Of a DNA stretch of 12,503 nt, positions 6,796 through 12,503 are shown piece after piece (positions within the stretch are counted from its first letter, which is position 1; each line of letters opens with the position of its first letter). Position numbers and translations under genes: made by a program. Under the pieces are notes generated by a model. That model was given only the letters and a program-made list of their open reading frames with translations. It did no database searches and had not been told where the DNA came from. This DNA comes from Gulosibacter sediminis (GTDB lineage: Bacteria; Actinomycetota; Actinomycetes; Actinomycetales; Microbacteriaceae): positions 75,491 through 87,993 of the forward strand of contig NZ_JACXJG010000005.1 of the NCBI RefSeq assembly GCF_014904065.1, given 5' to 3'.

Positions 6796-7056
6796 CTATT
6801 CGCCGAAGTTCGACTCAACGAGCGCGACGAGACCATTCACGGCGGCCTCGGCCTCGGGGCCCTCGGCGACGAGGGCGAGCTCGGTGCCCTTGGTGGCGCC
6901 CATGGCCATGATGCCGAGGAGGCTCTTCGCGTCAACGCCGTTGACGGTGACCTTCGCGTCGTACTTCGAGGCCTCCTTGACGAATTCCGAGGCGGGGCGG
7001 GCGTGCAGCCCGGTTTCGTTGTTCAGGGTGACGCTGCGGCTGATCTGATCGGACAT
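6796..7056 (-). CDS. ptsH: HPr-family phosphocarrier protein
   Basis: This is the small cytoplasmic phosphocarrier of the phosphoenolpyruvate:sugar phosphotransferase system, passing phosphate from enzyme I to sugar-specific EIIA domains. At 86 residues it has the usual HPr length. The active-site histidine is H18 in GLHARPA. The region of the regulatory serine is also present (AKSLLGIMAMG, S45), although most actinobacteria are not thought to regulate HPr through an HPr kinase. The start is set by AGGAG (7062-7066 on the forward strand, read as its complement), five bases upstream of the ATG. Longer in-frame readings into trpD are rejected for this reason. It lies 52 bases after the trpD stop on the same strand. 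Whether it has its own promoter is unclear. An unrecognised membrane protein follows three bases later. Confidence 0.95.
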   Translation of the reverse strand: MSDQISRSVTLNNETGLHARPASEFVKEASKYDAKVTVNGVDAKSLLGIMAMGATKGTELALVAEGPEAEAAVNGLVALVESNFGE

Positions 7057-7061
7057 AGTTA

Positions 7062-7066
7062 CTCCT
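7062..7066 (-). promoter_or_regulatory. Ribosome binding site of the HPr gene
   Basis: Read on the minus strand this is AGGAG, five bases before the ATG. It is the clearest Shine-Dalgarno site in the minus-strand block and fixes the HPr start. Confidence 0.75.
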
Positions 7067-7108
7067 CGCGGTGATGCACTGGCGTGCGGCGGACGGCTTC
7101 TACCGTAC

Positions 7109-8179
7109 TCAAACTTCGGTGTTGAACTTCTGGGATGCGGCCACGAATTGGTCAAGCTGTTCGATGACCTTGCCGCTGTCGATCGCCGCTGCCGCGACCT
7201 CGATCTTTTCGGCGAGGCGATCCCGAATCGGGCGCTCGATCGACTCGGGCGACTTGGCGAGGTCGAACGCGACGAGACCAGCAGCCGAGTTGAGCAGCAC
7301 GATGTCGCGCACGGCGCCAGCGCGGTCGCCGCGCAGCGTCTCGCGGGCAATCTCGGCGTTGAACTCGGGCGTGCCACCGAGCAGCTCCTCGAGGTCGTAG
7401 GTGCCGAGGCCCACATCGCGGGGGTGCAGGTCATGCTCGGCGACGTCGCCGCCCGAGACCTCCCAGATGTGCGAGTAGCCGGTCACGGTGAGCTCGTCGA
7501 GGCCGTCGTCGCCGCGGAACACGAGCGCGGCGGCGCCACGCGTGCGAAACACGCCGACGATCACGGGGATCGATTCGCGGCGGGCGACGCCGACGGCGGA
7601 TGCCTCGGCTCGCGTCGGGTTCGAGAGCGGGCCGAGCGAGTTGAACACGGTCGGAACACCGAGCTCCTTGCGCACCTTGCCCGCGTAGCCGAAGCCCGGG
7701 TGGAACAGTGAGGCGTAGAGAAATGCCTGGCCCGTCTCGGCGAAGATCTGCTCGAGGGCCTCGGCGTCGGTGCTGTGCACGGCGCCGAGCGCAGTGAGCA
7801 CGTCAGAGGCGCCTGACTTCGCCGAGGCGGCGCGGCCGCCATGCTTGAGCACAGGGGTGCCGGTGGCAGCGATCACGAACGACGACATCGTCGAGACGTT
7901 GACGGTGCCGATCATGTCGCCGCCGGTGCCGACAATGTCGACGCCCCAGGCGGGGAGCTTGGTGGGCACGGCCTTCGCGAGAATGGCATCCCGGAAGCCA
8001 ATGACCTCTTCGACGGTCTCGCCCTTGGCCCGCAGCGCGATGAGCCATGCGGCAAGTCGAGCGTCGGTGACGTTGCCAGCCATGACTTCTTCCATGGCCC
8101 AGGTTGCCTGGCGAACTGAGAGGTCCTCGCCGCGAAGCAGGGAATCAAGCATTTCGGGCCATGTTTGCAGCGAAGTCAT
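7109..8179 (-). CDS. trpD: Anthranilate phosphoribosyltransferase
   Basis: TrpD joins anthranilate to phosphoribosyl pyrophosphate (PRPP) in the second committed step of tryptophan synthesis, in the cytoplasm. The 356 residues match family length. Seen motifs are the PRPP loop G84-T-G-G-D88, NVST (94-97), the KHG segment at 112-114, HP at 160-161, R170, the FNSLGPLSNP block (179-188), and the metal pair D228/E229 in DGLDE. The usual Asn of KHGNR, which contacts anthranilate in studied enzymes, is replaced by G115 (codon GGC), and HPAM reads HPGF. The gene stands apart from other trp genes, as in many actinobacteria, and divergent from ctaE, as in Mycobacterium tuberculosis. There is no Shine-Dalgarno site, and TACTCT lies seven bases before the ATG, so a leaderless mRNA is likely. 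Confidence 0.93.
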   Translation of the reverse strand: MTSLQTWPEMLDSLLRGEDLSVRQATWAMEEVMAGNVTDARLAAWLIALRAKGETVEEVIGFRDAILAKAVPTKLPAWGVDIVGTGGDMIGTVNVSTMSSFVIAATGTPVLKHGGRAASAKSGASDVLTALGAVHSTDAEALEQIFAETGQAFLYASLFHPGFGYAGKVRKELGVPTVFNSLGPLSNPTRAEASAVGVARRESIPVIVGVFRTRGAAALVFRGDDGLDELTVTGYSHIWEVSGGDVAEHDLHPRDVGLGTYDLEELLGGTPEFNAEIARETLRGDRAGAVRDIVLLNSAAGLVAFDLAKSPESIERPIRDRLAEKIEVAAAAIDSGKVIEQLDQFVAASQKFNTEV

Positions 8180-8186
8180 AACAAAA

Positions 8187-8192
8187 AGAGTA
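8187..8192 (-). promoter_or_regulatory. Candidate -10 element of trpD (leaderless)
   Basis: On the minus strand this reads TACTCT, fitting TAnnnT, with seven bases to the trpD ATG. The mRNA would begin at the start codon. No fitting -35 is seen at 16-18 bases. An exact TTGACA occurs further upstream (8218-8223, minus strand), but its 25-base spacing to this -10 is too long for a normal pair. Confidence 0.4.
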
Positions 8193-8224
8193 GCGGGCGA
8201 AGAAATGCCGCCCCGCCTGTCAAC

Positions 8225-8252
8225 TTTGCGAACCTGGGAAATCGGTCATAAT
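8225..8252 (+). promoter_or_regulatory. Candidate promoter of ctaE-qcrCAB (leaderless)
   Basis: CATAAT (8247-8252, five of six matches to TATAAT) lies six bases before the GTG at 8259. TTTGCG (8225-8230) lies 16 bases upstream and is a possible -35. No Shine-Dalgarno sequence precedes the GTG. Transcription would start at or just next to the initiation codon. The promoter faces away from that of trpD in a 79-base gap. Confidence 0.5.
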
Positions 8253-8258
8253 GGTCAT

Positions 8259-8888
8259 GTGACTTCTGCATCTCCCACTCCGACTGCACCGCGGGTCCAT
8301 CGCCCCAATACTGTGGCGATTGGCACGATCGTCTGGCTTGGCTCCGAAGTAATGTTCTTCGCTGGCCTGTTCGCCATCTTCTTCACGCTTCAGGCCATGG
8401 CCCCGGCGCAGTTCGATGCCGGGCACGCCATGCTGAACATCCCCTTCGCCGTTGGCAACACGATCGTCCTCATCTCGAGCTCGTTCACGTGCCAGATCGG
8501 CGTTTCGCACGCTGAGGCTGGCCGTCGCAGCCGCAAGGACAACGGCGGTCGCTGGGCCACCATTGAGTGGTTCTACCTCAGCGCGATCCTCGGTTCGATA
8601 TTCATCGCGGGTCAGGTCTTCGAGTACGCCACGCTGGTCAGCGAGGGCTACGTGCTCAACCTGAACTCGTACACGAGTGCCTTCTTCATGGCCACGGGCT
8701 TCCACGGTCTGCACGTGACGGGCGGCATTCTTGCCTTCCTCATCGTGATCGTGCGCCTCTACGCCGTCCGCAAGATGGGCAAGCGCGAGATGCAGAGCGC
8801 CATGGCGATCTCCTACTACTGGCACTTCGTTGATGTCGTCTGGGTGGGCCTGTTCTTCGTCATCTACATCCTGCCGTTCATTCAGTAG
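8259..8888 (+). CDS. ctaE: Cytochrome c oxidase subunit III
   Basis: This non-catalytic core subunit of the aa3 oxidase stabilises proton uptake and the active site in CtaD. From the GTG at 8259 it has 209 residues, as expected for the short actinobacterial form with five membrane helices. Family marks are E30 in GSEVMFFAGLF, H149/H152 in TGFHGLHVTGG, and H189/D192 in YWHFVDVVWVGLF. The N-terminus (MTSASPTPTAPRVHRPN) looks like that of actinobacterial CtaE proteins and supports this start. The reading frame is open further upstream into trpD, but that extension is antisense to trpD and is rejected. The GTG lacks a ribosome site and follows a -10 like CATAAT by six bases, so it is probably leaderless. 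It heads the operon ctaE-qcrC-qcrA-qcrB. Confidence 0.95.
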   Translation: MTSASPTPTAPRVHRPNTVAIGTIVWLGSEVMFFAGLFAIFFTLQAMAPAQFDAGHAMLNIPFAVGNTIVLISSSFTCQIGVSHAEAGRRSRKDNGGRWATIEWFYLSAILGSIFIAGQVFEYATLVSEGYVLNLNSYTSAFFMATGFHGLHVTGGILAFLIVIVRLYAVRKMGKREMQSAMAISYYWHFVDVVWVGLFFVIYILPFIQ

Positions 8889-8912
8889 CCGAGCCGAGGA
8901 GAAAGTTCGCTC

Positions 8913-9752
8913 ATGTCTCTCACCACAACGAACCGCTCGGCCGCGAAGCGGAAGTCACGAGGGCGCGCACGTCGCAGCCCGCTCGCGACCGCGGCCCTGC
9001 TGGGAATCGGCCTGCTGCTGACGGGTGGCGCCTACGGTGCCATTGACACCGTCGTGGCCAACGCTGCCGAGGGTGGCAGCGAGGTCGACATGAACAGCGC
9101 GCAGACCATCGAGGCCGGCGAGACGCTGTTCAACTCGAACTGCGCCACCTGCCACGGTATGAACGCGGTTGGCACCACCGAAGGCCCGAGCTTGATCGGT
9201 GTCGGCGCCGCCGCCGTCGACTTCCAGGTCGGCACCGGCCGCATGCCGATGCAGAACAACGCGCCGCAGGCGCCCGCCAAGCCCGTGCAGTTCACCGACG
9301 AAGCGACTGCGCAGCTCGCGGCCTACGTCGCATCGCTCGCCCCCGGCCCCGCGATTCCGGACGACGAGTACCTGCAGGGTGACGGCGACGCCGCCCGCGG
9401 TGCAGAACTCTTCCGCATCAACTGCGCCATGTGCCACAACGTCGCCGCTGCCGGCGGTGCGCTCACCGAGGGCAAGTTCGCTCCCGAGCTGCAGACGGTC
9501 GCGCCCGAGCACATCTACGAGGCCATGGTCACAGGCCCGCAGAACATGCCGGTCTTCAGCGACACGAACCTCACGCCGCAGGACAAGGCCGACATCATCA
9601 CCTCGATTCAGTGGATGACGCAGAACACCTCGATGGTCGGCGGCTACAACCTCGGGTCGATCGGCCCCGTCGCGGAGGGTCTGTTCATCTGGATCTTCGG
9701 CCTCGGTGCTGCCACCGGCTTTGCCATCTGGATCACTTCGCGGCCTAACTAG
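8913..9752 (+). CDS. qcrC: Di-haem cytochrome c subunit of the bc1 complex
   Basis: QcrC carries electrons from the Rieske centre of QcrA directly to CuA of CtaC, replacing soluble cytochrome c in actinobacteria. The protein has 279 residues with two CxxCH haem sites, C77-x-x-C80-H81 and C171-x-x-C174-H175. Met residues in GRMPMQ (M111/M113) and QNMPVF (M212) are likely sixth ligands. A basic N-terminus (KRKSRGRARR) precedes a hydrophobic segment (about 23-45), and a second helix lies at the C-terminus (about 253-275), anchoring both cytochrome domains on the outer face. AGGAG (8897-8901) lies 11 bases before the ATG, somewhat far but the best site. The gap to ctaE is 24 bases. The haems are attached outside the membrane by a cytochrome c maturation system not in this window. 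Confidence 0.96.
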   Translation: MSLTTTNRSAAKRKSRGRARRSPLATAALLGIGLLLTGGAYGAIDTVVANAAEGGSEVDMNSAQTIEAGETLFNSNCATCHGMNAVGTTEGPSLIGVGAAAVDFQVGTGRMPMQNNAPQAPAKPVQFTDEATAQLAAYVASLAPGPAIPDDEYLQGDGDAARGAELFRINCAMCHNVAAAGGALTEGKFAPELQTVAPEHIYEAMVTGPQNMPVFSDTNLTPQDKADIITSIQWMTQNTSMVGGYNLGSIGPVAEGLFIWIFGLGAATGFAIWITSRPN

Positions 9753-9803
9753 CCGTTCGATTCGTCACGTTTTTACTCCTCCACACTCCAGAAAGGCATC
9801 ACC

Positions 9804-10883
9804 ATGGCTGAAGACGAACACGGCGGCGAGCTTCGCACCGCCAATTCGTCGGACCGTGAGGTCAGCTCTGGCACGCTCGTAGAGCCCGCCGAGCCGCTCG
9901 AGAATCCGGGTCTGCCGGCGCATCACCACAAGGTGACCGACACGGATTCCGCTAAGGAAAAGAACACGGCGCGCGTCATCACGCTGCTGTTCTGGATCTC
10001 TCTCGCGTCCACGATTTTTGCGGTGCTCGCCTACTTCATCTGGCCGATCGACCGTGAAGACATCACGAGCGTTCGCTGGAACAACATGTTCGTCGGCCTC
10101 GGCATTGCCTTCGGCATGCTCTCGATCGGCTTCGGCGCGGTCGCGTGGTCGAAGTACCTGATGAAGGACGAGGAGATGGCCGAGGCCCGTCACAAGACGG
10201 GGGGCTCGCCGGCGACCAAGAAGCGCGTTGCCGAGATCTTCAAGCAAGCCGATGAGGAGTCGGGCTTCAGTCGTCGCAAGCTGCTACGCAACTCGCTCAT
10301 CACCTCGGTGCTCGCGCTGCCGCTGCCCGGCATCGTGATGCTGCGCGACTTCTACAACGCGAACAACCCGAAGCCCGTTGAACTCATGCACGAAACGCTC
10401 TGGGACACCGGCGTGCGCCTCGTACGCGACCCCACCGGCACGCCCATCAAGGCGTCCGAGGTCACCATCGGGTCCGCGTTCCACGTGATCCCCGACGGCC
10501 TGCTCGAGGTCGAGCACGGCATGCTCAACGAGAAGGCAAAGGCCGTCGTGTTGCTCATGCGTCTGCCCGAGGAAAGCCTCAACGAGGCCGAGGACCGCAA
10601 GGACTGGTCGTACCACGGCATCGTCGCGTACTCGAAGGTCTGTACTCACGTCGGTTGCCCGGTCGCGCTCTACGAGCAGCAGACCCACCACCTGCTGTGC
10701 CCCTGCCACCAGTCGCAGTTCGATGTGACTGACCACTGCCGCGTCATCTTCGGCCCGGCGGGCCGTCCGTTGCCGCAGCTGCCCATCACCGTTGACAGCG
10801 AGGGTTACCTGGTCGCTCAGAGTGACTTCCACGAGCCTGTCGGCCCGACCTTCTGGGAGCGTCGCCATGACTACAACGTTTAA
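9804..10883 (+). CDS. qcrA: Rieske Fe-S subunit of the bc1 complex
   Basis: QcrA takes one electron from menaquinol at QcrB and passes it to QcrC. It has 359 residues, the long actinobacterial form. A polar N-terminus of about 55 residues is followed by three helices (about 57-79, 95-117 and 161-181) and then the Rieske fold. Cluster ligands are C280, H282, C299 and H302, with C285 and C301 forming the expected disulfide (CTHVGC and CPCH). The third helix is preceded by a twin-arginine motif, SRRKLLR (156-162). In Streptomyces coelicolor this helix is inserted by the Tat system after Sec inserts the first two; the same is expected here. GAAAGG (9791-9796) lies seven bases before the ATG. The 51-base gap from qcrC holds nothing else I can identify. 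The last 17 bases overlap qcrB. Confidence 0.96.
   Translation: MAEDEHGGELRTANSSDREVSSGTLVEPAEPLENPGLPAHHHKVTDTDSAKEKNTARVITLLFWISLASTIFAVLAYFIWPIDREDITSVRWNNMFVGLGIAFGMLSIGFGAVAWSKYLMKDEEMAEARHKTGGSPATKKRVAEIFKQADEESGFSRRKLLRNSLITSVLALPLPGIVMLRDFYNANNPKPVELMHETLWDTGVRLVRDPTGTPIKASEVTIGSAFHVIPDGLLEVEHGMLNEKAKAVVLLMRLPEESLNEAEDRKDWSYHGIVAYSKVCTHVGCPVALYEQQTHHLLCPCHQSQFDVTDHCRVIFGPAGRPLPQLPITVDSEGYLVAQSDFHEPVGPTFWERRHDYNV
10855..10859 (+). promoter_or_regulatory. Ribosome binding site deciding the qcrB start
   Basis: GGGAG lies seven bases before the ATG at 10867, inside the end of qcrA. It favours this codon over the in-frame ATG at 10792, which would overlap qcrA by 92 bases. Confidence 0.6.
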
Positions 10884-12474
10884 GGCACCTGCCGCCGAGA
10901 CCGGCGCGGTCGCGAAGGCGGCCGTCTGGTTCGACGAGCGCACGAGCGTCTCGGGCGCCGTGAAGGAGCTCGGCCGCAAGATCTTCCCCGACCACTGGTC
11001 GTTCATGCTCGGTGAGGTCGCGCTCTACAGCTTTATCGCGATCCTCCTCTCGGGCACGTTTCTCACCTTCTTCTTCGACCCGTCGATGGCGCACGTCGAG
11101 TACGAAGGCTCGTACGTGCCGCTGCAGGGCATGGGTATGTCGGCAGCCATGGCGTCGACGCTCGACATCTCGTTTGATGTCCGCGGTGGTCTGCTCATGC
11201 GCCAGGTGCACCACTGGGCGGCGCTGCTGTTCGTGGCGTCGATCATGCTGCACATGGCCCGCATCTACTTCACCGGTGCGTTCCGCAAGCCGCGTGAACT
11301 CAACTGGGTCATCGGCCTCGTGCTCTGGGTCATCGCGATGCTCGAGGGCTTCTCGGGCTACTCGCTGCCTGACGACCTGCTCTCGGGTAACGGTCTTCGC
11401 ATCGTCGACGGCATGATTAAGGGCGTTCCAGTGCTCGGCACCTGGATCTCCTTCTGGCTGTTCGGCGGCGAGTTCCCTGGTGACGCGATCGTCGGCCGCC
11501 TCTACTCACTGCACATCATGCTGCTGCCGGCCTTGCTCATCGTGTTCCTCGTGCTGCACCTGCTGCTCATGGTCGTGAACAAGCACACGCAGTGGCCTGG
11601 CCCCGGTAAGACCGAGGGCAACGTCGTCGGCAACCCGGTACTCCCGGTGTTCGCGGGCAAGGCCGTTGGCTTCATGTTCCTCGTGCTCGGCCTCATCTTC
11701 TTCATCGCGTCGACGTTCCAGATCAACCCGATTTGGAACTATGGCCCGTACGACCCGTCGCCGGTTTCGGCAGGTACGCAGCCTGACTGGTACATCGGCT
11801 TCGGTGACGGCATGCTGCGACTGATCCCGCCGGGCCTCGAGGTTCCGATCGGCACGAGCTACACGATCACGTTCGCGATCCTCATCCCGTTCGCGTTCAT
11901 GGGTCTGTTCGTCATCGGCCTGTTCGTGTACCCGTTCATCGAGTCGTGGATCACGGGTGACAAGCGCGAGCACCACCTGCTCGACCGACCGCGCAACGTG
12001 CCGTTCCGCACCGCGCTCGGCGCCGCGTGGATCAGCTTCTACGCCACAATGTGGGCGGCCGCGTCGTCCGACCTCATCGCCACGCACTTCCACATGGCGA
12101 TGGAGCACGTCATCCACTTCCTACAGTTCTGGTTGATCATCGGAACGTTCATCGTCTACTTCGTCGTGCACCGCGCGTGTATCGCGCTGCAGAAGGCCGA
12201 CCGCAACCTCGCGCTGCACGGCCACGAGTCGGGCCGCGTCGTGCGCCTGCCGCACGGTGAGTTCCAGGAAGTCCACGTGCCCCTCACTGACGACGAGCAG
12301 TTCGAGCTGCAGTACGACAACTTCGTGCCGGTGCAGCCCTACACGGATGCAAATGGCAAGAAGCAGGGCAAGCTGCGTGCGCGCCTGTCGCGCTGGTTCT
12401 TCGCCGACCGCATCGAGCCGGTCACGAAGGCTGAGATCGAGGCAAGCAAACACCACCACGGTGAACTGCACTAA
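10867..12474 (+). CDS. qcrB: Cytochrome b subunit of the bc1 complex
   Basis: QcrB oxidises menaquinol at the Qo site and reduces quinone at Qi through two b haems in the membrane. It has 535 residues, close to other actinobacterial QcrB proteins. Haem ligands are H115 and H129 on the second core helix and H216 and H231 on the fourth; the 14-residue spacing in the second pair is the b6-like form known in this group. The Qo motif reads PDWY (306-309), the variant linked to low-potential menaquinol enzymes, rather than PEWY. A long hydrophilic C-terminal part (about 440-535) follows the last helix and ends in a His-rich tail (SKHHHGELH), as actinobacterial relatives have extended tails. The gene overlaps qcrA by 17 bases, with its own GGGAG site, so the two are co-translated. 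QcrB is the target of antimycobacterial inhibitors such as telacebec in Mycobacterium. Confidence 0.96.
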   Translation: MTTTFKAPAAETGAVAKAAVWFDERTSVSGAVKELGRKIFPDHWSFMLGEVALYSFIAILLSGTFLTFFFDPSMAHVEYEGSYVPLQGMGMSAAMASTLDISFDVRGGLLMRQVHHWAALLFVASIMLHMARIYFTGAFRKPRELNWVIGLVLWVIAMLEGFSGYSLPDDLLSGNGLRIVDGMIKGVPVLGTWISFWLFGGEFPGDAIVGRLYSLHIMLLPALLIVFLVLHLLLMVVNKHTQWPGPGKTEGNVVGNPVLPVFAGKAVGFMFLVLGLIFFIASTFQINPIWNYGPYDPSPVSAGTQPDWYIGFGDGMLRLIPPGLEVPIGTSYTITFAILIPFAFMGLFVIGLFVYPFIESWITGDKREHHLLDRPRNVPFRTALGAAWISFYATMWAAASSDLIATHFHMAMEHVIHFLQFWLIIGTFIVYFVVHRACIALQKADRNLALHGHESGRVVRLPHGEFQEVHVPLTDDEQFELQYDNFVPVQPYTDANGKKQGKLRARLSRWFFADRIEPVTKAEIEASKHHHGELH

Positions 12475-12503
12475 CGCCGCAGAACGAGGGCGGGCCCGAA
12501 GCA
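12475..12503. other. Start of the region after qcrB, cut by the window end
   Basis: Only 29 bases follow the qcrB stop. They contain the short palindrome CGGGCCCG, which could be part of a longer terminator or chance. Nothing further can be said. Confidence 0.2.

Noticed and set aside
6268..7074. Plus-strand ORF opposite the membrane protein and HPr genes
   Set aside because: Its composition is rich in Arg, Glu, Asp and Gly with no motifs. The opposite strand encodes HPr with an intact active site.
7057..7434. Upstream extension of the HPr reading frame
   Set aside because: It is out of frame within trpD and low in complexity. A strong AGGAG site marks the ATG at 7056.
8218..8223. Exact TTGACA on the minus strand as the trpD -35
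   Set aside because: It is 25 bases from TACTCT, and the sequence 17 bases downstream (TCGCCC) is not a -10.
7770..8258. Upstream extension of the ctaE reading frame
   Set aside because: It is antisense to trpD, and known CtaE proteins begin at the MTSASPTP segment encoded from 8259.
8220..8258. Minus-strand 12-codon ORF upstream of trpD as a trp leader peptide
   Set aside because: It has no Trp codons, no attenuator hairpin follows, and trpD is probably leaderless, so the ORF would not be in its mRNA.
1..12503. Search for phage, IS, CRISPR, toxin-antitoxin or defence genes
   Set aside because: All long frames are accounted for by core metabolism and respiration genes. I saw no transposase, repeat-spacer array, terminal repeats or change in base composition suggesting transfer.

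Overview
This window looks like a chromosomal segment of a high-GC actinobacterium, most likely family Microbacteriaceae or a close relative. The evidence is the type of respiratory genes (di-haem QcrC, three-helix Rieske QcrA, menaquinol-type QcrB, a small CtaF subunit IV), GTG starts, probable leaderless transcripts, and trpD lying divergent from ctaE-qcrCAB. That last arrangement is also known from Mycobacterium tuberculosis (Rv2192c to Rv2196). The family placement is inferred from gene types and order only.

Layout. 1-1373: an M20 dipeptidase, probably cut at the left edge. 1445-1810: an ErpA/HesB-type Fe-S insertion protein with its own candidate promoter, followed by a strong hairpin terminator. 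1960-5046: ctaC-ctaD-ctaF (aa3 oxidase subunits II, I and IV), closed by a 19-pair hairpin. 5125-6243: a winged-helix protein of the HTH_42/AlkZ-like family, probably leaderless. 6256-8179 on the minus strand: trpD, then an HPr phosphocarrier, then an unrecognised four-helix membrane protein. 8259-12474: ctaE-qcrC-qcrA-qcrB (oxidase subunit III plus the complete cytochrome bc1 part), probably leaderless at ctaE.

How the genes work together. CtaC, D, E and F with QcrC, A and B supply the core of the actinobacterial III-IV supercomplex. Menaquinol is oxidised at QcrB, electrons pass through the Rieske centre of QcrA and the two c-type haems of QcrC to CuA in CtaC, and oxygen is reduced in CtaD. 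No soluble cytochrome c gene is present, as expected for this branch. The Fe-S insertion protein could serve the Rieske protein or other clients, but this is not shown. The block from 5125 to 8179 splits the oxidase genes into two transcription units and has no obvious respiratory role.

The window is densely coding. The longest gene-free stretch is 149 bases (1811-1959), so none exceeds 300 bases. I found no RNA gene, insertion sequence, CRISPR array, phage gene or attachment site, and no convincing new multi-gene system. The items most worth a second look are the QxQ-bearing AlkZ-like protein, the altered anthranilate-site motif in TrpD, the probable leaderless starts around 5125 and 8180-8259, and the unrecognised membrane protein coupled to HPr.
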